Part shown: positions 1-10,792 of the stretch, piece by piece
Position numbering within the stretch: position 1 is the first letter of the stretch
Layout: every line of letters begins with the position of its first letter
Assembly: GCA_014529385.2 (NCBI GenBank)
Contig: CM043963.1
Location: forward strand, 4,281,001 to 4,345,000
Direction: 5' to 3'
Origin: Adiantum capillus-veneris
Lineage: Eukaryota; Streptophyta; Polypodiopsida; Polypodiales; Pteridaceae
DNA length: 64,000 bases
Notes under the pieces: generated by a model
What the model was told of the DNA's origin: nothing
The model's database searches: none
What the model saw: the letters and a program-made list of their open reading frames with translations, nothing else
Program-made: the position numbers and the translations under genes

Positions 1-186
1 TGTGCGAGCCACAAATGGCTCCAAGCACACAACAAGCCTAAACTAGCAAGCTCAAGAGAGCAAAGGGTGTGTCACTCACCGCTCTACGCTCGCCTTCGTG
101 GTGGATTCCTCGCCGCGATGAAGAAGAAGCTGCAGTCGTGCCGTGCTCAACCGCTTCGCCGCCGTCGTGCCTTCGTAATGCTCGAT

Positions 187-241
187 CGCACACACTCTCC
201 CTCTCTCTCTCTCTCTCTCTCACACATACACACACACACAA
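187..241. repeat. CT/CA microsatellite
   Basis: A run of CT dinucleotides is followed directly by CA dinucleotides. Bases 1-186 and 242-826 show no recognisable gene; short open frames there are low-complexity translations of this tract. Confidence 0.85.
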
Positions 242-823
242 GGAGGTGAAGAAGAAGAAGATGGAGATGGAGATGGAGCAAGAGCACTCTTCGATTGCAC
301 AAATGAGAAAATGAGTGAATTTTAGGTTTAGTTGGCTTTTATATGAGCTCACCCCATTCACACTTGGGCGCCCATGCTTAGCCAACTAATCCCTTGAATG
401 TCCCAGTTAGAGTGCGCCTCTCATCGGCGATCACTCTTACCCTTTTCCTATTGGTCCGACAAGCCCGGTACCTGACTCTACCAAATACATAATACACGTC
501 CGTCGTAGGTGATGGGGTGTCCATGAGCCGTGAGGGTTAACAATTCGCTTTTGTTTCTATTTTGAGGAGATGTGGCATCATGCAAGATGATCATTTAAAA
601 AAAACTTAGCAAGAAATTGGTAGTCGGAAGCTATTGGAAAATAATGTTGTGCTTGGCGGAAGTGTTTGGCAACATGTATGGCAAGTGTGGTGTGGCTTGG
701 AGGGAAAACAATAAATAGCACCTTTAATTGACTACAAAAGTGGTCTTTGTCCATCACTATCTATTCTTTCGGCTATACTAGCCATTTTTACGCTCTCCCC
801 TTGCTTTCCATAGGCCCTTTGGC

Positions 824-826
<3 letters not shown>

Positions 827-891
<65 letters not shown>
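827..891. repeat. Compound (TG)n(AG)n microsatellite
   Basis: About 17 TG units (827-860) pass directly into about 15 AG units (861-891). Flanking sequence to 1187 holds no recognisable coding similarity. Confidence 0.95.
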
Positions 892-893
<2 letters not shown>

Positions 894-1184
894 CTCACAA
901 AGTGGGATCGGCAAATGGAAGTTTTCAGGTGGATTTTTCTTCATCTTATGTGAAATGTTAGGCCAAGTTCAATACATAGCTTGGTCAAAGCTCAATAACG
1001 TGGTATGCGCAAATCTAAAATGGAAAATCTAATTATTAAAGGCCAAATTGCTAAGTTGCTCTTGTAGCCCATGGAAGTATAGTTGGTTTTTTGCTTGCTA
1101 TTCAAGACGGGCCAAATTATAACTAGTAGGAGCATTACCTAAGCACATCATAAAGATGTTCATGGCTACTTATTGATGGCCATG

Positions 1185-1187
<3 letters not shown>

Positions 1188-1234
<47 letters not shown>
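1188..1234. repeat. (TC)n microsatellite
   Basis: An uninterrupted TC tract of about 47 bp. Confidence 0.95.
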
Positions 1235-1237
<3 letters not shown>

Positions 1238-1335
1238 CTCAATCTAACCATCAAGATGAAGATGGCGAAGTAAAATATGCGGATTAATAGAGTAAAAAAT
1301 CTATCCTATATATATAATAAGTATTTGTAGTACTT

Positions 1336-1690
1336 AGGACAAAGAATGGCAAGCTCTACATTCTAGTGGCTATAGACTACATGATTAGATGGGTGGAGGC
1401 ACAAAGTGTGGCAAAGATAAATGAGTGAACAATCAGAAAATTTGTCTACACTCATATTTGTTCAAGATTTGTCACACCTTTGGAGATTGTTTTCGATAAT
1501 GAAAGGATTTAGAAATGGTTTATTGAGGACAGAAGTTTGTGAAGAGCTTCATATTTTACATCTATAGCACACCCTACATTTCTTAGTCAAATGTATTAGT
1601 GGAGAAGACTAATGGTCTCATCGCAAGAATCATTAAGATGATGAAAAACAAGTGAGAAGACACAAAAGTGTTGCAGGTTGCATGCTTTGT
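1336..1690 (+). pseudogene. Ty3/gypsy integrase core remnant
   Basis: Shifting between + frames gives fragments typical of a Ty3/gypsy integrase core: LVAIDYMIRWVEAQSVAKIN, then THI-SRF-TPLEIV-DNE, then a VEKTNGLIARIIK-like stretch. The first corresponds to the beta strand holding the first catalytic Asp, the second to the segment with the second Asp, and the third to the region after the catalytic Glu. Several stops (for example after KINE) and frameshifts break it, so it cannot encode a working enzyme. No LTR pair could be assigned to it. Confidence 0.7.
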
Positions 1691-1779
1691 AGCCCAAGAA
1701 AGATCCGTACTTAGCTGGAAATCAATGCAGAGAACAAGGACCTTCACCATCAGCCGGTCTGTGCTCCCTCGCTGCTCTC

Positions 1780-2690
1780 TTGATCAGAAAAAATTTGCGC
1801 TTTGACTTTTTTGTCATGACTTGTCGCCCTCTTTCTCTATATAATGTATCACAATCAGTTTGCTGCCATGCAGGGATTGTGGAAGAAGTTCATGATCTTG
1901 CAAGACTTCGCACCAGCTGGCCCAATACAAAAAATACCCCAAAGAGCAAATGTTCTGAAAGTTGCATACAACAAGATGGATTTATTACAACTCCTCAAAC
2001 AAAGACGATTGAGTAGATGCGACAGCCCAAGACCCACCCTTGGTCTCTTCCAAGGTAGCCCTATCAGAGCACTATCTAGCTGGTTAACACATCTCGATTT
2101 CTCCAATTGTTTTATATAGCAACCTGCATTCAACGTGCTCCCAAACATCCCATTCTCTTGGGATATTATGTTTTCTTGGTTTGCAAGTGATTTTCAAATG
2201 TTCTTGTTTCGAGTATGTTCAAAGAGATGGGAGCTATTGTAGCTTTGTTGCAGAGGTGCTTGGTCTTTCCGCTTTGATCATAGTTGTGATGTAGAATTGC
2301 AACCCCACAATTTATCCTATCTTTAAGTGTTCAATGATAGTCTTTTTTTAAAATTAAGTCTTGTTGACCAATCCTCATCATCACACCAAGATCCTTTTTG
2401 GGTTATTATGACGCAGCCCCTAGTTGTTCCTTGTCTTGTCCATTACATTGGGATATAGACCTAACGTTTGCATAAGCAAAATGCGTGTGTGCCATGTCCT
2501 GCCCCTCCTGTTTGGCATGTTGTCAGGTTTTTTTTTTTTGAGTCCCTACTAGTCCCAAGCTCAAGCCCTTGTACAATCATTCCCCCCACATGAGGAATTG
2601 GAGTTGATGTTGTCCTTGCAGTCATGTCAAGTCCCTTCTCAGTCCAAACTTGTAAAAAGATGTTCATCTTTTTCTCCCTAAGGGAGGAGG
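1780..2690 (+). mobile_element. Internal region of a TRIM-like element (copy 1)
   Basis: The last 300 bases before the LTR at 2691 are clearly similar to 48970-49222 in the second copy of this family. Shared words include GACCTAA-GTTTGCATAAGC, a CCCCC-rich stretch, and a purine run AAGGGAGGAGG just before the LTR that serves as polypurine tract. Upstream, 1868-2014 has a 48-residue open stretch beginning MQGLWKKFMILQDF that I do not recognise. It is not the ATP synthase cargo of the other copy. No 5' LTR was found, so the copy looks truncated on its left. Confidence 0.6.
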
Positions 2691-2845
2691 TGTGGTGTGT
2701 CGTCATTTAGGTAGAGTCCAGCCATCTAGTGTGGTCAGACATGTTATGGTTGTAACCATTCACTCTTAATATAAAGAGGTGCCTAACCATGTTAGTTTGG
2801 TCTAGTCTCTCTTTCTCAACTCCTCGTGAGTACGAGTACACCACA
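2691..2845 (+). repeat. TRIM-family 3' LTR, copy 1
   Basis: 155 bp beginning TGTGGTGTGTCGTC and ending GAGTACACCACA. It aligns throughout with the 161-bp LTRs at 47331 and 49223; the shared core includes GGACATGTTATGGTTGTAACCA in diverged form. It is preceded by a polypurine tract, so this is the 3' LTR. It is more diverged than the pair at 47-49 kb and therefore older. Confidence 0.75.
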
Positions 2846-3545
2846 ACATAATAAGTGAAACTCCATCTTTGTCGACAAAAAGAAAGCATTTCTTGATTAG
2901 AGATAAAGAGAGAAAGAGCCCACAAATAAGTTCATCAATAAGGAGAGAATTTTCAAACCAAAATAAGAGTTTGTGTTTTAGGGCATGCAAATTTTTGAGG
3001 TTACATTAAATTTTGACAACAACTGGAGCTCAACTGAGCCTTTCTAATCGCGAGCTACAACTTTTGGCTTTTTTGTAGCAAGAGCAAGAGCAAGAGCAAG
3101 AGCAGTCTACTGAGATTCAAGAGCATTCGTCTGCATAAAGAGACTGGTTAGGTTGGCCTGTGGGACACGAAGCAAAATGCGAGCAAAGAAGGGGGGGGCG
3201 ACAGGTAGGGTTGGCTGCTTGGAAGGACTGGTCACGACGATGAAGCATGGGGATGATGGCAGAGCACGAATGCTCATCTATAGGCATTTGAGATGCAGAA
3301 GACGACATATTTGAGCTTTGCTAATGGAGGTCCATGCCAAAAGATAGAGAGGGCCAAACAGAGTGTGATGGGGCAAACGAGCAAAAAATAGCTACTACCT
3401 AGGGTTAAAGAGAAAGCAAAGCAGAGATGAGGGTGTAGGAAAATAACAACTACCCTGTGTCAAGCGAGAATTTCATCGCTACTAGTAGGAAAGAAAATTA
3501 AGAACCTCTCTCTAACCACCCAAGGATGCTCGTCAACTCCACCAA
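2846..3545. other. No recognised gene; probable TRIM internal remnant
   Basis: About 700 bp between two oppositely oriented TRIM-type LTRs. The final bases (about 3530-3545) are the reverse complement of the leader that follows the 5' LTR in the 47-kb copy (GGTGGAGTTGACG). At least the right part is therefore internal sequence of a reverse copy. No coding similarity was seen. Confidence 0.4.
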
Positions 3546-3691
3546 TGTGACATACCCATCATGAGGAGTTGAGAGAGAGAGACCATACCAAACTGAGCGT
3601 GCCTTCTACATGGTTAGACAAAACGATTACAACCATAACATGTCCGACCACACTAGATGGACGGACTCTACCTACATTACCACACACCACA
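3546..3691 (-). repeat. TRIM-family LTR, reverse orientation
   Basis: 146 bp starting TGTGACATACCC and ending TACCACACACCACA. Read on the minus strand it matches the LTRs at 2691, 47331 and 49223. The conserved leader sits on its left, so it is the 5' LTR of a reverse copy. Confidence 0.7.
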
Positions 3692-3699
3692 ATATTTCA

Positions 3700-4121
3700 A
3701 TATTCAACCGTTGCTTTCTCTCTTTTTCTCTCTATGCCTATTATTAGCTCTCGAGCGGAGCAAACCCCTACGCAAGGCCTCTCCCTCTCTCTCTCTTTTG
3801 GGATAGTTCCTACGACGTTAAAACTCTCTTCTTCTTCTGCTTCCTACGACGCTAAAATTCTCTCTTTCGCTCCGTCGTGATACGCACATGCTCCCTCTCT
3901 TCACAGCTTAGTGCAGACCGCGTAATGCTTGCCATGGCTTTCCATACTTGAGGGACGAACGCCTGCCACACGGACATAACATGTCTGGAAGACGATGTTT
4001 TTGCTCTCAGGTAAATTTTCTTGTAAGAGCTTTGATGCTCGCACTGTTGCAACTTCAACTTCTGAGCTTTTGCATTTTCGTTTGTTGCATAGCAGCGTAA
4101 TTCTGTACATGTTGCGACTGA
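3700..4121 (+). promoter_or_regulatory. Probable promoter-proximal region and 5' leader of the MBD gene
   Basis: The stretch is rich in CT (3716-3890), as plant core promoters and leaders often are. A credible small leader intron is visible: donor CTCAG|GTAAAT at 4010/4011 and acceptor TAGCAG at 4090-4095. A short upstream ATG lies at 3981. An in-frame TGA abuts the first ATG at 4122, so the coding frame cannot extend further left without splicing. No clear TATA box was found, and the transcription start cannot be placed by eye. Confidence 0.45.
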
Positions 4122-4687
4122 ATGTGGACAAGGCTTGTCCGTGTTTCTAAAGACAAGCGAAGAATGGATGCTACATTTAGCCTTGACCTGCAGCATAGCC
4201 TTTTACCTCACTCAAGCTTGAACGCCACCGTCTCTACAGCAGACATGGAAGATCTTCAAAAAACCCAGAATGTTCAACAAGAATCTTCCACTCCACCGGC
4301 AAATGTGCAAGATGAAACACGGAAGCAAGCAGAGGTGTTGGATGGAGCCCTGACCAGCACAGGCGCACTGGATTCTACTGGTCAATGTCCTGGTATTTCG
4401 CCTACTGTTGGAGCATATACTGCACAATGCGCAATGTGCATGAAATGGAGGTTCATCCCGACGAAGGTGCATTTTGAGGCAATTCGGCATTCTATCCTAG
4501 AGAGGCCTTTTGTCTGCAGTAGTGCTACTCCGTGGCGTCCCCGTGCCTCTTGTAATGATCCCTTTGAGATTTCTCCAGATATGCATGAGCTGTGGGCATT
4601 TGATAAGCCAGGCATTCCCTCACCTCCTGATGGATGGGAACGTCTCCTCGTCATTCGCCCAGTAGGATCAATCAAGTTTGCAGACGT
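4122..4687 (+). CDS. MBD: CW-type zinc finger / MBD protein, exon 1
   Basis: First coding exon of a methyl-CpG-binding-domain protein of the plant MBD1/2/4/12 type, nuclear chromatin readers that pair a CW zinc finger with an MBD. Residues 1-95 are polar and poorly conserved. The CW-like finger spans about 100-150, with C103, C106, W109, C132 and C144 as likely zinc and aromatic-cage positions. The MBD begins near residue 158 (LWAFDKPGIPSPPDGWERLL) and runs to FAD at the exon end. The donor is GT|GTAAGT and the intron is in phase 2. Starts at 4122, 4164 and 4245 are all possible; I give the longest, because an in-frame stop precedes it. The family assignment is secure. Whether this member binds methylated DNA cannot be told from the sequence. 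Confidence 0.9.
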
Positions 4688-6008
4688 GTAAGTACTTGTA
4701 ACTCTTTATGACTTATTTCTCATGCGATATCCCTTTGACCTCGTATGTGACTTTTTTCTGTGTGCAGAGCTGTGTGTTGAGACATTTCTCTTTGGTTATC
4801 TTAATTGTAGGCTAAGAATCAAGAAAGTCTTAAGTCTGTGTTTTTTGTTGCTTTCTATTGTATGCTTGTCTCTATGGCATATTTTCTAAGTAATCATTAT
4901 GCCTTTGTGCTTCTCTCTTTTATTGGTTTTTTTTGACCTTCTGAAGGTTTTTAGAGCTGGTTTGATTGGAGGCCCTCAGGAGCAGTGAGTGGGACTGAAT
5001 AAGTCACTTCACATTTAGGATCCTTCTTTCAATTGGGTTCCTTGTATGAAAAATGCCAAAACTTTGCAAAGCTCCGTTTTCTTTTTGAGTACTCTTCTTG
5101 TCTGAAATTTCTTTCTTGTTGCTTGAGTGCCTTCTTCTTTTTGAAATAAGGGGTAAGTTACTAGATTTCGCGTTTTGCTAGCCTTCTCAGAGATTGTACG
5201 TTCAGATCTTCTGACTATATTTGTTAACATATGTACGTAAGTACATAGATACACATCCATATACATATGTGATTCATATTATATGCTTATTATGTATACG
5301 TATGCACATATGTGTGTGCATGTACAACATATATATACGTACTATTATGTGTGCCACACATATATGTGTCTGGACGGATATACTTTTGTCTGTAGAAACA
5401 TATATGGATATATACAAATATAGGTTGGTACGGTGTACATTCTCATTTTATTCTTTAGCTTACATTAGGATTTAAAAATTATCTCTTTTGTTTCTTGTTT
5501 GTGTTGCTATATTGAGTTTGAAATGTAGGTTCTCTCATTTCATTTGCCCAACTCTTTTCATTAAGCATTTTCAAGCAACTGTTGTTTTGTTTTTTCTTGC
5601 TCTTTGTTTGAAACAAACAATTAGTGATTTAGTCTTGTGCCACTATCCTTTTTCTTACATGTCTTAATTTTGTGTTTTGTGCAAGTGTTTGTCCCTTGCT
5701 AGTTCGTTTTGTCCTAAGTTAACTCGTTTTGGACCTTCTGAATGTACATACATTTGTATGTGTCTGTATTTGTACATACATGTACTCACACAGATATATG
5801 TATATTTTTGTGCTCATACATAGGTTATGCTGGTTTCAAACTAGAGTGACAGAGTTTTTATAGGTGAACTATGCTTCATTCATCCCAGTCATGCTTGAAT
5901 CTAGGCCTTCTCCATGACCATATCGTCCCAAGGCAGTGCCTGTGCTAGCTGTCTTCTGCTGCACTCAAAACGCAATCAAGTTTGGTTGAATGGTTGTATG
6001 CTCATGTT

Positions 6009-6717
6009 GGATCTGCCTCAAAGAGGCAGCGAAAAGTGAGCCGGATAGCGAACGGAGTGGTGACCGGTACGTGGACAGTCTTCTCTTGATCTGGACGTCA
6101 AGATAAATTTGCTCGAATCGTGATGGATTTCCTCCGAATCTGCCCCCAACAGTGGGCAGCCCTGTGCCTCGCTAAATCTCCCTTTGAGAGATGGTACATT
6201 AGCCCAGGGAGATGGTGGGAGAGGAGCCTCAACATCCAAACACTTGCACAAAGCAAAACAATGCAAAGGGGGTGGCACCGGACCAACACACTCAGCGATG
6301 ACTTGAATAATTATTACAATGGGGATTGGGGTCTCTTATATACCCCCGATAGAATTGCTCGATCCAAATAAGTAAGAAAATACGTAAAATGACAAAATAA
6401 ATAAAAAGGATCACATTGGCGTTCACTTGAGATGCATGACTTTAACGCCTTCATCCTATGTGTTAAGGGGAGCCTCTTTGTGATAGATCGAGGTTATGGG
6501 TATACCTTGAACCCTTGATTGTGGAAAACCCAAAACCCACAAATTACAAGTATCAAAAAAACGTGGTTGAAGGTAAACCTACAATGCTAGCTATCAAAAA
6601 GAGGAAAAAAGCCAAGTTTGGCTTAAGGAGGCAGTTGTAGGGGTAAGTCCATGTAATAGACTTGGACAACAAGCCAAATATCTATTGCAACATACTTGAG
6701 AAAACTTCAACAATTGA

Positions 6718-6724
<7 letters not shown>
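6009..6724. other. Unclassified intronic sequence, probably transposon-derived
   Basis: It starts TGTTGGATCTGCC and contains a short perfect hairpin (CTGCCTC / GAGGCAG) right at its left end, then a GC-richer block unlike the preceding T-rich intron. It could be the end of an old reverse LTR or a non-autonomous element. No coding similarity was found, and its right limit is arbitrary. Confidence 0.25.

Positions 6725-6786
<62 letters not shown>
6725..6786. repeat. (GA)n microsatellite
   Basis: 31 uninterrupted GA units. Confidence 0.95.
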
Positions 6787-6788
<2 letters not shown>

Positions 6789-6849
6789 ACGATGGAGTTC
6801 CGAGCCAAATAATCTGTTGACGTGCTCCCAAGCTAATCTGCTAAGAGGA

Positions 6850-7060
6850 GAGGCCCTGTCATGCTTATAAAGGCCCTTGGTTTATCCCAAAAGCAAGTAC
6901 ATGAAAAGCATCAGTTCTAAAAGCAACTGGGCCAAAAACTGGCGCCTCAAAAGGTGTAGCGCAATTTGCGAAAATATGTACAATTGCCACGTCAATATTC
7001 AACGCAAATCGTGGAAATTTGTACAACGTTGCCATGTCATCTGTTAAGAGTTCAATTTCG
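6850..7060 (-). repeat. Diverged B-type LTR relic
   Basis: On the minus strand this resembles the part of B-type LTRs that precedes the transcribed leader: GACGTGGCA, TTTGCG, then GCCAGTTTTTG and AGTTGCTTTT. It probably belongs to the reverse B-type element whose gag lies at 7395-7950. The ends are not clear. Confidence 0.4.
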
Positions 7061-7394
7061 TGTCTGATGGGAGCTCCAGTATCTCCTAGGAGCACATCAT
7101 GCAGTGGGGGCTGTTTTGTGGTTGTGCCCGGCCATACTTGAGGTAGACGTACTTGTTCAAGGCAGTGCACTTCACCGTGTTGCTCACTCGGTAGGCTAGC
7201 ATGAGCATTGAGACGAGACCCGCGTCCTAGGGTTTCTCGGGTCAGAGTCTCGAGTCTTCTGCAGTTCTGCTACTAAATATGTGTCCGAGGTCACTTATAG
7301 CGAGTTTAGATATTTATTAGCATTTTAGGTCATTTTGCCAAGGTCGTGGGGTTCTAGCTGAGGTTGGGCTAACTGGGAGTTTGGCTATATTGGG

Positions 7395-7950
7395 AAGCCC
7401 ACAACAAATGTTCAATCTGCTCCTTAAAATTTATCTTCTAAAAGGATGAAACAGGTAGAAAAATTTCCCAGAATCTTTTACAGTAAGAATCCAAAGATTC
7501 CGTCTTAACCATCCGAACATGGTTCTAGTCAGTAATCACATCTCGTTTGTATTCTTGTGTGAGCCATGAAGAAATAAAGAGTTTCTTAAGTTTCAACCAC
7601 TTTGTCGGCGCTTGTTTCCTTAACAAGAGAGTGGACCACCATGTCCGTGCATTGCCTTTCAGAAAGGATGCCGCCCTTCTGATCTTGGAGTGCTCTGTAT
7701 AGCGGCCTCCAGAAAATGCTATGTCAAACTGTTGGACAAAGGCTAAAGCCTTGGGAGCATCTCGAAACCCTGAAAAGTGCTCAAACTTTACTACCTGCCC
7801 TCCCTCTTTGAATTCTTTGGGCTTTTTGCCCTTGTCGACGAGGAAATCATATTGATTGGCTCTCTAAACATGCTTTCTTTTTGCATAAAACATGTGATCT
7901 TTCCGTCGTTTCTTGCCCTTTCTGTGCTCATCACTCAAGTGAGAAGAAGA
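7395..7950 (-). pseudogene. B-type retrotransposon gag, C-terminal half (split by an insertion)
   Basis: Minus-strand translation gives a gag close to that of the complete B element at 26.5 kb: QQFDIAFSGGRYTEHSKI, then FLKGNARTWWSTLL, then KLKKLFISSWLTQEY. The similarity continues to about 7395 with several stops. The front half of the same gag lies at 17640-18240, beyond a 9.7-kb element inserted at 7955/7956. Gag packages element RNA into particles; this copy is dead. Confidence 0.75.
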
Positions 7951-7955
7951 TGAGG

Positions 7956-9069
7956 TGTCATGTGACACATTCAACCCTATGTGTCCGTGGACAAGCTACA
8001 GCATAATAGGGTTCCGTCAGTCCAGTCAGTCTAGATTAGAAGTGATCTGGCACTTTTGTGAGTCTATTCGTAGACCTTGCATGCCCAGTCACTTAGTGTA
8101 GATGCATAGGTTGCACACAGCATGATCATAAGCATTTCCATCAGAATCCATTAGATTTCTTCAGGGGAATTTTCCAGTGCATTTAGCCTATTTTACCTAT
8201 TTTTAAAATTTTCACTTATTAATTTAAGTGATTTTTGTTGGAAAGTAGGTAGGGCAAATTGGGTAAGAAAATATATAAGCAAACCAAGGTTAGCACTAAA
8301 TAGCAAATGAGCAAGGAGAACAGCAGGCTTCAGCGACAGGTTCCCTCTCTCTCAGCAAGACTCCCAAGCCCTTGGGCGATTTCCCTCACACAGGCATCAG
8401 CGTTTCCAGACCATCATCGCCAGCAGCCATTTCCCTTGGCGTTTTTTAGCAACCCCCAGATCGCCATAGCATCTGGCATCTAGCGTTTTCGAGAGCCCTC
8501 ATTGCCCACTTTTCCCTGGCGTTTTCAGCACCAACCCGCCGCAGAAAGACAGCGTTTTCAGCACCAAAACGCAGCAGACATATCAACGTTTTTATCAGCC
8601 AAATCAGCGTTTTTTTCAACAGCACAAAATCAGCCCCGAATTCAGCGTTTCAGTCGCAGCAGATTTCAGCCTTCAGCGTTTTTGGACAGCAGATACACAC
8701 GTGCAGATTTCAGCCCTTAGACCGGTTTCGCCATCCCTGTCGTCATCTCCGGCATAGCATAGACTTGCATTAGTCACATGCATCATCATTGTACGAGTTT
8801 GTGCAATCTATCGTAGACCACTCCCGCCAACTAGAGTGGGGCCTTTGGAGGAGGGTTTTACAACGTGTCTGGTGTCGTATCTCTCTTCTCTCTCTATCTC
8901 TCAGTCTCATACACTTGCACGTACAGTGTCCACTCACTTTGTTCGTGATCATAGCGCTCTCCATTAAGAACGGAAGGCTCTCCCTTCCATGAGAACTAAA
9001 AAGAACCTTGAGCAAAATATGGAACACTCATCTTGAGAAAGAACAACATTCATTCCGCTGCACCTTACA
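7956..9069 (+). repeat. Family A 5' LTR
   Basis: 1114 bp starting TGTCATGTGACAC and ending CACCTTACA. The 5' third contains an LTR-promoter-like segment; the R/U5 region is full of AGCGTTTT-type words (about 8340-8720). It ends directly before a tRNA-Met-type primer site. Confidence 0.92.
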
Positions 9070-9070
9070 T

Positions 9071-9082
9071 TGGTATCAGAGC
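9071..9082 (+). promoter_or_regulatory. Primer binding site (tRNA-iMet type)
   Basis: TGGTATCAGAGC one base after the LTR end. This is the standard plant initiator-Met tRNA complement used to prime minus-strand DNA. Confidence 0.92.
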
Positions 9083-9499
9083 TTTGGCAGTATTCTGTAT
9101 CACTTAAGGAAAGAACCACAAGAAATTTTTTTGCTTGTTGCGGTCGCACGAACCCAAGTTCGCTTGGGCGTGTCGATTCCTAATCGTGTTTTTGAAGAGT
9201 AAGAGGAATCCCAAGAAAGAAGGGCTTGTCCAACCTCCCCTTGTCCTCTTTTTCACTCATTAAGAGTGGAACGTGCACTTCGCGGCCGGCCAATAGACGT
9301 GAGGTGGGAAAAAGCAACCTTGGTGTGAGTGTAAGGCCGCCAAGGGGTGCGCCCGCAGAAAGGAGTAGAACTCAGGTGAAGAGAAGATCCTTCTCAAACA
9401 CAGATTGCAAGCGAAAGAAAACCCTCAAGAACCTCAAGAACCTCAAGACCCTCAAGAACCAAAGTTCCTCTAGAACTTAAGAACCAAAGATCATAGTGC

Positions 9500-10792
9500 A
9501 TGGTCATCACCCGAAGCGGAATGGATACTTCGCATACATGTGATGAGCATGAGAGGCGCGACGAAGAGTTCTTCCCACCAAGAGATTTTTCCGACCCTCC
9601 CTCTTCTCCATCTACGCCTCGAGTTGTACCAACTTCCATGGAGGCGATGGTCAAGTCGATGTTGGACATGATGACCCAACAACAAGAAGCGAATCGCGTG
9701 CGCGAAGAAAGAAACGAAAGAATTGCCATACAACAAGAAGCGAATCGCATTGCCTTGGAACGTGACCGCGATGAACGAGAAGAAAGAAAAGCACAAAGAC
9801 AAGAGGAAGCTGAAGCAAGACGAGCGGCCTTGGAGGCCGATCGGGAGGCTCAAAGAGACCTCCGCACTCAAGAATTGGTTCGACAAGTACTTGCCTCGAA
9901 GTCGGAACCAGCCAAAGATCGTGGGAGTTCCTCAAGTGGCGCAAGCCACGAGGCGGATTCCAACAATCTAGTCACAGAGAAGTTGACCTCAGTAAATATG
10001 ATGGTAAGATGGATGCTACGGTTATTCATTCTTGGTTGCATCAATTTAATGCTTATTTTGCGACAACTAAGAAGACAAGGAATAGCAAGGTTTTGACAGC
10101 AGCTATGTACCTTGCCGGTGATGCCATCAATTGGTACCACGCATGGCAAGAGGCACAGTTAGCCGCGCACCTAGAGAAGGCCGACGAACTCACGCCCCTT
10201 TCCTTCAATTGGGTTGATTTCCAAGACAAGCTCAAGGCGCGGTTTATGCCACCTCAGTACCTCGCACAATTGAAGGACGATTGGCGCGCTCTAAAGCAAA
10301 ATGGTATGCCGGTTATGTCTTTCTCTAATCATGTTTTGTAGCTCGGCACTCAATTACGCAAATCGGATTCGGAGCGCAAGGAGGCATTCCTTTATGGATT
10401 GGACGAGTATATCAAGTATGATGTCGAGGTACTTGATCCAATCGATCTCAACAAGGCGGTAGCGATTGCTCTCGCACACGAGATGAAGCACAACAAGGGA
10501 AAGCCTAAGGAAAACAAGACTTCTCAAGGAACCCCCAGAATTCTCTGACCACGCAGAATGGTAAGAACGGTAAGAATGGTAATTCTGCTAGCCCTTCTTC
10601 CTCTAATTCCTCGGAAAAGAACTCTGACAATGAATCTAAGGGTAAAGCTAAAGCACCTGCAAAACCTAAGCTAACCCCAAATGAAAAAGCTGCACAAGGA
10701 ATTGTAGGAGGATACATCACGGCTGAAGAACAAGTGATTTATGCTAAGGAAGGAAGATGTTTTCAATGTCACGTCAAGGGTCACATTAAGAA
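9500..10792 (+). pseudogene. Family A gag, broken
   Basis: The N-terminus from ATG 9500 has a long charged, probably coiled-coil stretch rich in E, R and Q (about residues 55-130). After a frameshift near 9965 comes a retrotransposon gag core: DATVIHSWLHQFNAYF, DAINWYHAW, then FNWVDFQDKLKARFMPPQY. It has an in-frame TAG at about 10339-10341 and continues with YGLDEYIKYDVEVLDP. A zinc knuckle starts CFQCHVKGHIKN at about 10756 and is cut off before its last Cys by the inverted fragment at 10793. The product would be a capsid/nucleocapsid precursor. The breaks make it non-functional. Confidence 0.85.

Noticed and set aside
3852-4196. 114-residue minus-strand frame opposite the MBD leader
   Set aside because: Antisense shadow of the leader and exon 1, with no family features.
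4212-4675. Two minus-strand frames over MBD exon 1
   Set aside because: Shadow frames opposite a well-supported conserved exon.
5221-5475. 84-residue frame rich in Y, I and C
   Set aside because: Translation of an ACATAT/GTAC low-complexity stretch inside the intron.
9394-9944. Three overlapping minus-strand frames of 97-131 residues
   Set aside because: Antisense of the family A gag coiled-coil region.
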